A stretch of DNA of 64,000 nucleotides. Origin: Pelagibacteraceae bacterium (GTDB lineage: Bacteria; Pseudomonadota; Alphaproteobacteria; Pelagibacterales; Pelagibacteraceae). The translations under genes and the position numbers were made by a program. The notes beneath the pieces were generated by a model. That model had not been told where the DNA came from. It worked only from the letters and a program-made list of their open reading frames with translations, and did no database searches. Location: contig VTPO01000001.1 of NCBI GenBank assembly GCA_008638205.1, positions 186,001 through 250,000 of the forward strand, in the 5' to 3' direction. Each line of letters opens with the position of its first letter. Position 1 is the first letter of the stretch. This document shows positions 44,922 to 54,500 of the stretch, piece after piece.

Positions 44922-47373
44922 TAGTTTCCGGAGCAAATTGAATAAGAAGTCTTGGCAGTAGAGTTAAAACCAAAATTAAAGCAGTGATCATTGCTAAACC
45001 AGTAAAAAGACCAAAATAAATAGTAGGTATGAAATTTGAAAAACCTAATATAGAAAAACCAAAAACAATTGTTACCGAGGTGCTTATAATTGCTTTTCCT
45101 ACTGTGTGATGGCAAATATAAACAGCATCATTCTTATTTTTACGTTCTTTAATTTCTTGTCTAAATCTGTAAATGTAGTGAATACTATTATCGACCGCTA
45201 TTCCTATGGTAATTGCAGCGATCGTGATGGTCATCATATCTAGCGGTATATTTAAAGCTCCAATAAAACCTAGTACAAAAAAAGCAGCAATAAAATTTGG
45301 TATAGTTCCTATGAGAGAGTAGGTTAAAGATCTAAATAAGATTAAAAACATCAGAAAAATTCCCAGCATAACAATTCCTAGAGTTTTAATTTGAGAATCG
45401 AACAGACTCTGAAGTAAATTGTTAAATATCACTAGCACGCCGGTAATCTTAAATTCATCTTGTTTGAACATAAACTTTGTTTGCAAATCAGATTGGATTT
45501 TTTCTATTAAATCCTTTCTTCTAAGGTCTGGTTTGGAATCTAGAATTCTCATCGTAATTCTAGCCTCATCATTTTGTACAGAGATATATGGATTTATGAT
45601 ATTTTTCTTAATGTCTTCTGGTAGTTTATTATACAAAACACCCATTTCAAGGGATCCAAGTTTTTTCCCATTGTTTAAGCTTTCAGCAATATCCAAAATG
45701 GAAGAAAAAGATAAAACTTTTCCAATATTCTGATTTTGTTCTAGATATTTATGAACTGATATAATTTTGTCTATTTTGTCTCTGGTAAACCAATATTTGT
45801 ACTTCTCATCAAAAGCTTGTTGTTTATCTTCACCTAAGTAGTCATCTTTTTTTACAGTAGATCCTAAAAAATCGTCCTCTTTATTTACAGCACTTGTTTT
45901 TTTAAATTTTAAAATTATTTCTAACGGAGTTGTTCCTCCTAGCTTTTCATCTATATTTTTCATACCTTTGTAAATTTCGGTCTTACTACTAAAATAATTA
46001 ATAAAACTATTTTCCACTTTTAGTTTGCTAATTCCATAGATCGAAAAAACAATTAAGAATACAGACAAGGAATAAATAAGTTTTGGAAATTGAGTGGAAA
46101 TATAAGCAAGCAGTTCGGCAAATTTAGATTTCTTCTCTTTTATTTGAACAGATACCTTTGGATTAAACACAAGAATTAATGAAGGCAGTAGCAAAAAGGA
46201 TAATGCGAATGATACTAGCAAGCCATAAGTCATCATCCATCCAAAGTCCATCACAGGTTTAATGTCACTAAACACCAAAGACATAAATGCACAAATGGTA
46301 GTTAGAACCGCATAAAAAATTGGGTAAAAAATATTGGAAGATGTTTTGACAACCAGATCAATAGGTGTGGTATTTTCATTTTCATTTTTTATCTGAATAT
46401 ATCGAACTAGATAATGAATATTCATGGAAATAGTTAAGATCAGCATTAGCGCGATAAAATTGGAAGAGATAACAGTAACTTTCCATTGCAAAGCTCCTAA
46501 AAAACCCACCATTATTAATATGGAAGAAAAACAATTGATCAATGGAAAAGCTACCCATTTCAAATTTCTAAACACCATCCATAAAATAAATATAATGAAT
46601 GCGAAAACTCCAAATCCAAAAATGACAATATCATTTTTAATAAAAGTAATCATGTCATCCGCAATCATTGGAATTCCGCTAAGTCTAATAGTGGCAGATT
46701 GATTCTGCTCAGCAATTAAATTTTTAATTTCCTGGTTGTAACTTGATATCAAATCGCCTTGTATCTTTTTTTCCATATCTAGATTTTCATTAGTGTTTTT
46801 TAAATTAACAAGTACGCTTTCGTCAGGATTGTTATCCTCCAACAATCTCGATTTTTTGGAAATAAGATCTAAATATTTTTTGTTTTCTTTTAGATAAACA
46901 ACAATGCCAAATGTTTTTGAGTCTTCACTTATAATAAGATTTTTATAGATAGGACTGTTGGTAAGTTCTTTAATAGCAGTTTCAAACTCTATATTTGGAC
47001 TCGTGATGTATTTTAGATTTTGGATCCTCTCCATCAAAGGTTCATCAGAACTCTGCAGCAAGGGAGCATTAATAATACTGATAGTTTTGCTTACCCATTT
47101 CAATTCGTTGATTTTAGTAACAAATTTTTCCAACTCTAAAATAGAATTTTTGTTTATGGTAGCTTTAGGCTCGTAGGTTAAGATAAAAAATTCTTCTGAT
47201 CCATATCTTTCGTTGACCTCTCTAAGATACTTTAAGTCTGGATCATTTTCTAACAAGAGAGTATCGGCGGAAGCATCTAATTTAAAATTTTTAGAAAAAT
47301 ATAATGAACCCAGAAGTATGACAATCAGCCCCAATAGAATTAGTTTAGGAAAATTAAGTAATTTTTTATACAT
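44914..47373 (-). CDS. RND/MMPL superfamily exporter
   Basis: Large inner-membrane protein of 819 residues. The architecture is helix 1 (about 10-27), a long periplasmic loop, helices 2-6 (about 250-420, including GFLGALQW and TTICAFMSLVFS), a second periplasmic loop, then helices 7-12 (about 680-810) with GIAVDNSIHYIYRFRQE, the sterol-sensing/RND helix-4-type motif. This is the COG1033 predicted exporter group, which includes the hopanoid transporter HpnN. The transported molecule is unknown; lipids are plausible. No membrane-fusion protein is adjacent. Confidence 0.86.
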   Translation of the reverse strand: MYKKLLNFPKLILLGLIVILLGSLYFSKNFKLDASADTLLLENDPDLKYLREVNERYGSEEFFILTYEPKATINKNSILELEKFVTKINELKWVSKTISIINAPLLQSSDEPLMERIQNLKYITSPNIEFETAIKELTNSPIYKNLIISEDSKTFGIVVYLKENKKYLDLISKKSRLLEDNNPDESVLVNLKNTNENLDMEKKIQGDLISSYNQEIKNLIAEQNQSATIRLSGIPMIADDMITFIKNDIVIFGFGVFAFIIFILWMVFRNLKWVAFPLINCFSSILIMVGFLGALQWKVTVISSNFIALMLILTISMNIHYLVRYIQIKNENENTTPIDLVVKTSSNIFYPIFYAVLTTICAFMSLVFSDIKPVMDFGWMMTYGLLVSFALSFLLLPSLILVFNPKVSVQIKEKKSKFAELLAYISTQFPKLIYSLSVFLIVFSIYGISKLKVENSFINYFSSKTEIYKGMKNIDEKLGGTTPLEIILKFKKTSAVNKEDDFLGSTVKKDDYLGEDKQQAFDEKYKYWFTRDKIDKIISVHKYLEQNQNIGKVLSFSSILDIAESLNNGKKLGSLEMGVLYNKLPEDIKKNIINPYISVQNDEARITMRILDSKPDLRRKDLIEKIQSDLQTKFMFKQDEFKITGVLVIFNNLLQSLFDSQIKTLGIVMLGIFLMFLILFRSLTYSLIGTIPNFIAAFFVLGFIGALNIPLDMMTITIAAITIGIAVDNSIHYIYRFRQEIKERKNKNDAVYICHHTVGKAIISTSVTIVFGFSILGFSNFIPTIYFGLFTGLAMITALILVLTLLPRLLIQFAPETNG

Positions 47374-47387
47374 GAAGAAACAGCTTT

Positions 47388-48464
47388 CTAGATGTACTTT
47401 TTATCATATCTTTGAGACATACAAGTAATAATTCTGTAGGGGATAGTCCCTGTCTGTTTTGCAAAATCATCAATTGTATAATCAGAGTTGTATATATCAA
47501 TCATATCTCCAACTTTAATTTTATTTTTAAACTTGGTTACATCTAAAATAATCAAATCCATAGATACTCTTCCTATAATAGAAACTTTTTTTCCTTTAAA
47601 TAGAAAAAAACCTTTATTGCTTAAACGAATATTTAGTCCATCCGCATATCCAATAGGTATAGTGGCAGTGGTGGTATTTTTCTTGGTATAAAAAGTTCTA
47701 GAGTAACCAATAGATTCTCCTCTCTTAATTTGATTAATTTGAGTAACCGGAACCTTGAGAGAAACTGCATGTTTGATACCCTTGTGAAATGTTCTTTTAC
47801 CACCGTAAAGACTAATACCAGGTCTAACCATGTCATAATGATATTGTTTACCTAAAAATATGCCACCCGATGCCGCTAAGCTATATTTACAATTGGGAAA
47901 TTCTTTTTTGATCTTTTCAAATCTAGTCTTTTGAATATTATTATATTTATTATTTTTTTCATCCGCACAAGCCAAATGACTCATAAAAGTTATGTCTTTA
48001 AATAAATATAATTTTTTTTTATTTTTTTTTAATTTATCAACGTCCTTATCTTGAAAACCAAGTCGGTTCATACCTGTGTCTACATGTATCATAATATTTC
48101 GTTGGTAATTTTTTTTAAGATATTTAGTCCACTTTTCAAATTGCGAATAGGTATTTAATACAGGGATTAATTTATTTTTAAAAAAAACAGATTCCTCCTT
48201 TATACCAAGTCCATTTAATACAAAAATATTAATTAATTTAAATTTTTTTCTAATCTTTAAAGCTTCTTTCACATTGGCCACGAAAAAATTTTTGCACTTT
48301 AGCTTAACTAAAGACGCTACGATTTTATTAGCCTCGCCCAATCCATAACTAGAGGCTTTAACGGTAGCCGAAACTACAGATGGCTTGCAGAATTTTTTTA
48401 AAAATAAGTAGTTATTTTTAATGGATGTTAAGTTGATCGATACTTGTCCTGAAGAATGTTTCAT
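47388..48464 (-). CDS. alr: Alanine racemase
   Basis: PLP enzyme supplying D-alanine for peptidoglycan. The PLP Lys is Lys36 in ATVKASSYGLGEA (family VKADAYGHG, here changed to ASSYGLG). The opposite catalytic Tyr lies in GESIGYSRTFYT (about residue 250). HVDTGMNRLGF is conserved, and the C-terminal beta domain has SMDLIILDVT. The 358 residues are full length. It lies 14 bp upstream of the RND gene, which follows it on the same strand. Confidence 0.93.
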   Translation of the reverse strand: MKHSSGQVSINLTSIKNNYLFLKKFCKPSVVSATVKASSYGLGEANKIVASLVKLKCKNFFVANVKEALKIRKKFKLINIFVLNGLGIKEESVFFKNKLIPVLNTYSQFEKWTKYLKKNYQRNIMIHVDTGMNRLGFQDKDVDKLKKNKKKLYLFKDITFMSHLACADEKNNKYNNIQKTRFEKIKKEFPNCKYSLAASGGIFLGKQYHYDMVRPGISLYGGKRTFHKGIKHAVSLKVPVTQINQIKRGESIGYSRTFYTKKNTTTATIPIGYADGLNIRLSNKGFFLFKGKKVSIIGRVSMDLIILDVTKFKNKIKVGDMIDIYNSDYTIDDFAKQTGTIPYRIITCMSQRYDKKYI

Positions 48465-48516
48465 AGCTTTAAAAGCTATTTATATAAAGGATTTCTTTAT
48501 TTCTGTAACCAAGAAT

Positions 48517-49938
48517 TTATGACTGTGCGTCTTTAAATTTAGTATACGCGCTTTCAAACTCAAGTCTTATAATACCAGTAGGACCGTGCCTTTGTTTTCC
48601 AATTATTAGCTCTGCTTGACCATGAATTAGACTCATTTTTTCTTGCCATTCTACGTGCTCAGCCGTACCAACTCTTGGTTCCTTTTTTTCTTCATAGTAT
48701 TCTTCTCTATAAACAAACATCACTACATCTGCATCTTGTTCAATAGATCCAGATTCTCTCAAATCAGACAGTTGTGGTTTTTTATCATCACGCTGCTCTA
48801 CAGCCCTAGATAGCTGAGACAATGCTAAAACAGGAACATCTAATTCCTTTGCCAATGCTTTTAAGCCTTGCGTAATTTCTGCTACTTCTTGAACACGACC
48901 TTCATTTCTATAGCTTCCAGATTTCATTAGCTGAATGTAATCAACTATAATCAAATCAAGTCCATGAAGTCTTTTAATTCTTCTTGCTCTATTGCTTAAA
49001 GTTGAAATGGTAATAGCAGGAGTGTCATCTATAAAGAGTGGCAAGTTCTCCAAATTCTTAGAGCTTTCAAGGAACTTCTCAAACTCATCTTGATTAATAT
49101 TTCCTTTTCGTATGTCATTTGATTTTACTCTAGATTGCTCAGATAGAATTCTTGTAGACAGCTGTTCAGATGACATCTCTAAAGAAAAGAAGGTGACAGT
49201 AGATTTTTTATTATTTTCTTGTATTTGTCTTGCCGCATGAAAGGCTATATTCGTAGCTAAGGCTGTTTTTCCCATGGATGGTCTTCCAGCAATAATTAAC
49301 AAATCGGATTTATGTAAACCTCCCAATCTATCGTCTAAATCCCTCAATCCAGTAGGTACCCCGACAATTCCACCTTCATTTTTATAAGCAGAAGATGCAA
49401 CAGCGATAGTTTCAGCTAGAGCTTCTTTAAATTCAACGTAAGACTTATTGAATTTACCACGCTCAGCTATATCAAATAATTTTTTTTCAGCAGATTCTAT
49501 GATCTGTTCAGCATTAATTTCAGAGTTTTTATTTTGAGATTCTTCTAGCGTTTCTTTAGATATGTCGATTAAATTTCTTCTTATCTTTAAATCGTGAAGT
49601 AAATTAGCATAATATTTTATTTGAAGTTTAGAAGTTGAAAACTTAGTAAGCTTAACTAAATACTCGCTACCTCCTATTTCATTTAACTCGTCTTCGTTTG
49701 AAAAAAAGTTCTTTAAAGTAATAGGGTTTGCTAACAAACCCTTAGCCATTAAGTCGCTAATGATTTTATAAATTTTTTTATTGATAGGATTGAAAAAAAA
49801 TTCTTCATTGATATCTGAAATTTCATCAAATATTTCATTGGAAAGCAATATGGTTCCTAACACCGTTTGTTCAGCTTCAAGATTTTGCGGTGATGTGTCT
49901 AATCCAGATAATATTTCGACATTTTTAAGAGAACTCAT
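48517..49938 (-). CDS. dnaB: Replicative DNA helicase DnaB
   Basis: Hexameric helicase of the replication fork. The N-terminal domain (PQNLEAEQTVLGTILLSNEIFDEI) binds primase; the C-terminal RecA-like domain has Walker A GRPSMGKTALA, Walker B LIIVDYIQLM and the arginine-finger region RESGSIEQDADVVMFVYREEYY. The start at 49938 (MSSLKNVE) is preferred; a longer start at 49965 adds nine residues. About 473 residues. It follows rplI on the same strand after about 84 bp, the usual rpsF-rpsR-rplI-dnaB order. Confidence 0.95.
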   Translation of the reverse strand: MSSLKNVEILSGLDTSPQNLEAEQTVLGTILLSNEIFDEISDINEEFFFNPINKKIYKIISDLMAKGLLANPITLKNFFSNEDELNEIGGSEYLVKLTKFSTSKLQIKYYANLLHDLKIRRNLIDISKETLEESQNKNSEINAEQIIESAEKKLFDIAERGKFNKSYVEFKEALAETIAVASSAYKNEGGIVGVPTGLRDLDDRLGGLHKSDLLIIAGRPSMGKTALATNIAFHAARQIQENNKKSTVTFFSLEMSSEQLSTRILSEQSRVKSNDIRKGNINQDEFEKFLESSKNLENLPLFIDDTPAITISTLSNRARRIKRLHGLDLIIVDYIQLMKSGSYRNEGRVQEVAEITQGLKALAKELDVPVLALSQLSRAVEQRDDKKPQLSDLRESGSIEQDADVVMFVYREEYYEEKKEPRVGTAEHVEWQEKMSLIHGQAELIIGKQRHGPTGIIRLEFESAYTKFKDAQS

Positions 49939-50021
49939 GAACTTTATAGTATTATCTAATAGCAAAGGTTCAACAACAATGTTTTAAATCGGTGTGTGGA
50001 GAAGTTAGTTAAATATTTTGA

Positions 50022-50474
50022 CTATTCAACTTTTGGTTTTACATTTAAATTGATAGTAGCAATTACTTCAGCGTGTAAATTAATTAAGACTTTTGAAATA
50101 CCTGTGTTTTTCAATTGACCTTTTGTTTCAACTTTTTCTGCAGATATATCTAGATTTTTTTGCTCTTTGATCAAAGTTACAATTTCTTTAATGTTAATAG
50201 ATCCATAAAGCTGGCCGTTTTCCATAGCCTCTTTATAAATTTCTAATTCCGCATTATTTAATACCTGAAATACCTCATTGGCTTTATTTTTTTCAATTTC
50301 ATTTTTCTTATTGATTTCACTTTTTTGCTGCTCAAAATATTCAGTGTTTTTTTTATTTGCCACTAGAGCTTTTTTATTTTTTAATAAAAAATTTCTTGCA
50401 TAACCATCTTTGACCGTTACCTTTTCACCGATTGCTCCAAGTTTTTTTATATTTTCTAGTAGAATTACTTGCAT
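50022..50474 (-). CDS. rplI: 50S ribosomal protein L9
   Basis: Binds 23S rRNA domain V near the L1 stalk. MQVILLENIKKLGAIGEKVTVKDGYARNFLLKNKKA is the canonical N-terminal domain; a long helix (about 42-75) links it to the C-terminal domain ending INLNVKPKVE. The ATG at 50474 is chosen over one four codons earlier because family members begin MQVILLE. It is directly after rpsR with 1 bp between. Confidence 0.97.
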   Translation of the reverse strand: MQVILLENIKKLGAIGEKVTVKDGYARNFLLKNKKALVANKKNTEYFEQQKSEINKKNEIEKNKANEVFQVLNNAELEIYKEAMENGQLYGSINIKEIVTLIKEQKNLDISAEKVETKGQLKNTGISKVLINLHAEVIATINLNVKPKVE

Positions 50475-50475
50475 G

Positions 50476-50757
50476 TTAATTACCAACGTATGGCATTAAA
50501 GCCAAAACTCTTGCTTTTTTAATTTCTTTAGAAAGTGCTCTTTGTTTTCCAAAAGATACATTGGTTATTCTACTAGGCAGAATTTTCGCAGTATCTGATA
50601 CGTATTTTTTTAATAATTTGATATTTTTGTAATTGATTTCAGGAGCACCTTTGCCACTTAACGGACAAGACTTATTTGGTTTGGTCGTAGATTTGTTAAA
50701 AAGTGCATTTCCACCTTTATTGAATTTTTTTTTACCTTTTTCTTTTCTTTTAACCAT
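50476..50757 (-). CDS. rpsR: 30S ribosomal protein S18
   Basis: Small-subunit platform protein that pairs with S6. The conserved core runs [62 protein letters not shown]. The 93 residues have a longer basic N-terminus ([20 protein letters not shown]) than the 75-residue E. coli protein, common in alphaproteobacteria. It overlaps rpsF by 1 bp. Confidence 0.97.
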   Translation of the reverse strand: MVKRKEKGKKKFNKGGNALFNKSTTKPNKSCPLSGKGAPEINYKNIKLLKKYVSDTAKILPSRITNVSFGKQRALSKEIKKARVLALMPYVGN

Positions 50758-51080
50758 TATGAAGTTACCGTTAAACCAGATTCTTCTTCTGGTATTTTTT
50801 TTATTTTCATAGAAAGAAATTTTATTATTCTTTCATCATATCTTTCAAATTTTTCTAATTCCTTGATAACTTTGCTGTTTCCTTCGATGTAAAGGTTACT
50901 ATATTTTCCTCTGTAATTTTTTTTAATAGAATAGGCTAAAGATCTTATTCCCCAATTTTCTTCTTTGACAATTTTGCTGTCATTTTTCTTTAAAATTTCT
51001 TCAATTTTTTCTTTTATAGAGTTAGATCCCTCTTCATTTAGTTCTGGGACCGTAATATATGTATGTTCGTAGTAGTTCAT
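50757..51080 (-). CDS. rpsF: 30S ribosomal protein S6
   Basis: Binds S18 in the central domain of the small subunit. [20 protein letters not shown], then [27 protein letters not shown], is the ferredoxin-like S6 fold with its conserved Tyr/Lys block. The 107 residues fit. It is the first gene of the minus-strand ribosomal run; the divergent promoter region to fabD (51081-51161) is AT-rich with TTGATA and TATATT elements on the minus strand, weakly supported. Confidence 0.97.
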   Translation of the reverse strand: MNYYEHTYITVPELNEEGSNSIKEKIEEILKKNDSKIVKEENWGIRSLAYSIKKNYRGKYSNLYIEGNSKVIKELEKFERYDERIIKFLSMKIKKIPEEESGLTVTS

Positions 51081-51161
51081 TTAATAATTATAAGTGTTTA
51101 AAAAAACAGTTGAATATAATATTATCTTCGTCATATCAAGCTATATAAAGAACTTATTACA

Positions 51162-52082
51162 TTGAAAAAATCAATATTATTTCCAGGCCAAGGGTCCCAA
51201 TATGTCGGTATGGGTCTTGATGTTTATGAAGCTTTTGACGAAGCCAAAGAGGTATACCAGGAAGTAGATGACGTTTTGCAAACCAATTTGAGCAACATTA
51301 TCTTTAGAGGCGAGGCTTCGGATCTGAACCTAACAGCAAATACTCAGCCTGCAATTATGGCAACAGGTGTTGCTATATTTAGGGTATTACAAAAAAAGAA
51401 TAACCTTAAAATAACAGACTTTTCTTTTTGCGCTGGCCATTCTTTAGGCGAATATACAGCTCTTGTTTGTGCAGAATCTTTAAGTTTAGCTGATGCTGCA
51501 AAAATATTAAGAGCTAGAGGTCAAGCAATGCAAAGTGCAGTCAAACCAGGGGAGGGTAGTATGGCGGCTGTTCTTGGTTCAGAGATTAAGGATATAGAAC
51601 AATTGATTAAAGAATCTAATTATTCAACAGTAGAAATTTCTAACGATAATTGTCCAGGCCAAATAGTAATAAGTGGAAAAAAATCAGAAGTTGATGAATG
51701 TTTAATTGGTATTAAGCAAAAGCTTTCCAAAAAAAGCATCTCACTTCCTGTGTCTGCCCCTTTTCATTGCCAACTAATGAAACCTGCAGCGGAAGAAATT
51801 AAAGACTTGATTATGAATTTAAGTATGAAGAATCCTCTCATCCCCATAGTTTCCAATGTAACTGCCGAAGCTGTTACCCAGGCTGATGAAGTTAAGCAAC
51901 TATTGATACAGCAAATTTATAAAAGAGTACGATGGAGAGAGATCATTGAATATATGTTTAAAAATTCTAATGACAGTTTCTTAGAAATAGGACCTGGCAA
52001 AGCACTTAGTGGCATGCTTAAAAGATTTAAAAAAGAAATTGAAATTAAAAACTACAACAATAGAGAGGATCTTGAACTATGA
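51162..52082 (+). CDS. fabD: Malonyl-CoA:ACP transacylase
   Basis: Loads malonate onto acyl carrier protein for fatty-acid synthesis. ILFPGQGSQYVGMG is the N-terminal motif, the nucleophile Ser lies in CAGHSLGEYTALV (about residue 92), the catalytic His in SAPFHCQLM (about 202) and the oxyanion Gln in PGQGSQ. Start codon is TTG at 51162 with no in-frame ATG nearby. The 306 residues are full length. It overlaps fabG by 4 bp. Confidence 0.96.
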   Translation: MKKSILFPGQGSQYVGMGLDVYEAFDEAKEVYQEVDDVLQTNLSNIIFRGEASDLNLTANTQPAIMATGVAIFRVLQKKNNLKITDFSFCAGHSLGEYTALVCAESLSLADAAKILRARGQAMQSAVKPGEGSMAAVLGSEIKDIEQLIKESNYSTVEISNDNCPGQIVISGKKSEVDECLIGIKQKLSKKSISLPVSAPFHCQLMKPAAEEIKDLIMNLSMKNPLIPIVSNVTAEAVTQADEVKQLLIQQIYKRVRWREIIEYMFKNSNDSFLEIGPGKALSGMLKRFKKEIEIKNYNNREDLEL

Positions 52083-52819
52083 CATTTTCAGACTTAAAAG
52101 ATAAAAAAATAATTTTAACAGGAGGATCTAGAGGTATCGGTCTTTCAATGTTAGATAAGTTTTATGCGATAGGATCTAAGGTTTTAATTATTGGATCTAA
52201 TAAAGAAAACTTAGAAAAAACAAAAGCAAAATACCCAAACATTCTCACAGAAGCGTTTGATTTAGGAAATCATGATGAAATACCTGATTTATTTAAAAAG
52301 TGTATTGAGCAGCTAGGAGGTCTTGATGTATTGATAAATAATGCTGGAATCACAAAAGATAATTTGGCTATTAGAATGAAAAAAGAAGAGTGGACAAAAG
52401 TCATTGATGTAAACCTTACTTCTAGCTTTTTAATGGCTCAAGAGGCCATCAAAGTTCTTATCAAAAACAAATCTGGGTCTATAATAAATATCAGTTCGGT
52501 TGTTGCTCACTTGGGAAACGCAGGGCAGGTTAACTATGCTAGTTCCAAAGCTGCTCTTATTGCCATGTCCAAGTCATTGGCTAGAGAATATGCTAAAAAA
52601 AATGTTAGAGTAAACTGTATATCCCCAGGGTTTATCGAATCAGACATGACCTCAATTTTAAAAGATGATCAAAAAGAAATGCTATTAAAGAACATTCCTA
52701 TGGCAAAAATGGGTACCGGAGAAGATATTGCAAATATAGCAATGTTTTTAGCGTCCAACCTATCTGGTTACATTACAGGGGAGACAATACATGTAAATGG
52801 GGGCATGTATATGGCTTGA
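52079..52819 (+). CDS. fabG: 3-oxoacyl-ACP reductase FabG
   Basis: NADPH-dependent SDR that reduces 3-oxoacyl-ACP. TGGSRGIG (about 15-22), NNAGITKDNLAIRMK, INISSVVAHLGNAGQVNYASSKAAL with Ser, Tyr and Lys of the catalytic triad, and INVNGGMYMA-type ending. The substitution KDNLAIRMKKEEW is FabG-type. At 246 residues it is the usual length. It is between fabD and acpP, confirming a fatty-acid role, unlike phaB at 12808-13533. Confidence 0.95.
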   Translation: MTFSDLKDKKIILTGGSRGIGLSMLDKFYAIGSKVLIIGSNKENLEKTKAKYPNILTEAFDLGNHDEIPDLFKKCIEQLGGLDVLINNAGITKDNLAIRMKKEEWTKVIDVNLTSSFLMAQEAIKVLIKNKSGSIINISSVVAHLGNAGQVNYASSKAALIAMSKSLAREYAKKNVRVNCISPGFIESDMTSILKDDQKEMLLKNIPMAKMGTGEDIANIAMFLASNLSGYITGETIHVNGGMYMA

Positions 52820-52879
52820 TTAATTTCATTTATTAATCTAAAGAAAAAATAACCATATAACAAAAATAGAAGGAACATA

Positions 52880-53119
52880 ATGAGCGAAGTTGGAGATAAA
52901 ATTAAAAAGATAATTGTTGATCATTTAGGTGTTGATGCTGAGAAAGTTACTGATGAGGCTAGCTTTATCGACGATCTTGGTGCTGACAGTTTAGATACAG
53001 TAGAATTAGTTATGGCATTTGAAGAGGAATTTGGAGCTGAAATTTCAGACAGTGAAGCAGAAAAAATTCTAACAGTTGGTGATGCTATAAAATTTGTTGA
53101 GAATAGCACATCTAAATAA
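52880..53119 (+). CDS. acpP: Acyl carrier protein
   Basis: Carrier of growing acyl chains. The phosphopantetheine Ser is in [22 protein letters not shown] (Ser about residue 38), the strict ACP motif. The 79 residues are acidic. An AAGGAA ribosome site lies before the ATG. It follows fabG after 60 bp. A fabF gene would usually follow; here gmk follows after 5 bp instead. Confidence 0.98.
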   Translation: MSEVGDKIKKIIVDHLGVDAEKVTDEASFIDDLGADSLDTVELVMAFEEEFGAEISDSEAEKILTVGDAIKFVENSTSK

Positions 53120-53124
53120 GTTTT

Positions 53125-53727
53125 TTGTTAAAAGAAAAAAAAAGGGGAGTTCTGATTGTTATTTCCTCCCCTTCGGGTGCGGGCAAAACCACTATAGCCA
53201 AAAAGTTAGTTTCTAAAAAACTCAACATCGAACTTTCCGTATCTCTAACCACCAGAAAACCAAGATCCAATGAAATTGATAAAGTAGACTATCATTTTGT
53301 ACCCAAGAAATTCTTTCAAACAAAGATTAAGCAAAAATACTTTCTAGAATATGCAAAAGTGTTTGATAATTTTTACGGAACATCTCAAAAAGCAATTACT
53401 AATCAATTAAGTAAAGGCAAAAATATCCTATTAGATATTGATTGGCAGGGTGCAAGGCAGGTCAGAAAAAAAATGCCAACTGACACCGTTAGTATATTTA
53501 TTCTACCCCCATCCTTAAAGGTTTTAAAACAAAGATTAATGAAAAGAGAATCTAGCTTAGCATTTGTTAATAATAGAATGAGTAAAGCTAAAAAAGAAAT
53601 AGCTCATTGGAATGAGTATGATTATGCAGTGGTTAATAAAGATTTACAAAAATGCTTAAAAGAAATTAAAAAAATTTTAGAAATACAAAAGTATAAATCA
53701 TCCACAAAAACTATTTTAAAATTTTAA
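53125..53727 (+). CDS. gmk: Guanylate kinase
   Basis: Phosphorylates GMP to GDP. KKRGVLIVISSPSGAGKTTIAKKL carries the P-loop (SPSGAGKT), and TTRKPRSNEIDKVDYHFV and the GTSQKAI block form the GMP site; ILLDIDWQGARQVRKK is Walker-B-like. The only start in register is TTG at 53125, 5 bp after acpP. The 200 residues are full length. It converges with rsmA with a 4-bp overlap. Confidence 0.95.
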   Translation: MLKEKKRGVLIVISSPSGAGKTTIAKKLVSKKLNIELSVSLTTRKPRSNEIDKVDYHFVPKKFFQTKIKQKYFLEYAKVFDNFYGTSQKAITNQLSKGKNILLDIDWQGARQVRKKMPTDTVSIFILPPSLKVLKQRLMKRESSLAFVNNRMSKAKKEIAHWNEYDYAVVNKDLQKCLKEIKKILEIQKYKSSTKTILKF

Positions 53728-54500
53728 TCTTTTAACAGTTTTGCCAATCGGTAAAAATTTTCTTTACTTATATTTTCTGCTCTCAGGTCAAAATACTGAT
53801 CTAGCTTATTTACCTCAATAACTCTTTCATCAAATAATTGCTTGATCTTATTTTTTAGTTTTTTTCTTCTATTGGCAAACAAGGTTTTAGATAAAAGCTC
53901 AAGTTTATGAATATTTTTATCATTAATAATAGTTTTTTTTAAAGGCACAAATTTAATCATGACGGAATCGACTTTTGGAACAGGAAAAAAATCATTTTTA
54001 TTTATGTCTAAAATTTTTGAACACTGAAAAAAGGCAGATACAATCAGAGATATTCTTCCATATTTTTTTGAATTTTCTTCAGAAAGAATTCTTTCTCCAA
54101 CTTCCTTTTGAAACATTAAAATCATTTGATCAAACCATGGGTTAGATATGTATTGATTAATCCATTTAAGAAGTAGTTTTAAAGAAATATTGTAGGGAAG
54201 GTTGGAAATGATAGTGGCATTTTTTGAAAACACAGATGTTTCATCAAATTGCAATGCATCTTCATTCATTATAGAATGCTCTTTTTTAACAAAAACATCA
54301 TCCAATTTTTGAATTAAGCCCTTATCAATTTCAACTGCTAGATATTTTTTTGGGTTAATTTTAACAATTTCTCTACTTAAAGCTCCATCGCCAGGACCAA
54401 CCTCATAGACTAGAGAGTTGGTAGTGATGTTTGCGGATGTTATAATTTGATCAATAATAGTTTGGTTATTTAAAAAATTTTGACCAAATTTTTTTTTCAT
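53724..54500 (-). CDS. rsmA: 16S rRNA dimethyladenosine transferase RsmA (KsgA)
   Basis: Dimethylates A1518 and A1519 of 16S rRNA late in 30S assembly. KKKFGQNFLNNQTIIDQI is the N-terminal signature, VYEVGPGDGALSREIV the SAM site, and ISNLPYNIS the catalytic NLPY motif. DFFPVPKVDSVMIKFVP is conserved. The 258 residues are full length. It overlaps pdxA by 4 bp, the widespread pdxA-rsmA pairing. Confidence 0.97.
   Translation of the reverse strand: MKKKFGQNFLNNQTIIDQIITSANITTNSLVYEVGPGDGALSREIVKINPKKYLAVEIDKGLIQKLDDVFVKKEHSIMNEDALQFDETSVFSKNATIISNLPYNISLKLLLKWINQYISNPWFDQMILMFQKEVGERILSEENSKKYGRISLIVSAFFQCSKILDINKNDFFPVPKVDSVMIKFVPLKKTIINDKNIHKLELLSKTLFANRRKKLKNKIKQLFDERVIEVNKLDQYFDLRAENISKENFYRLAKLLKD

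Noticed and set aside
48465-48477. AGCTTT-A-AAAGCT inverted repeat before alr as an operator
   Set aside because: Short, A/T-rich and single; expected by chance in this composition.
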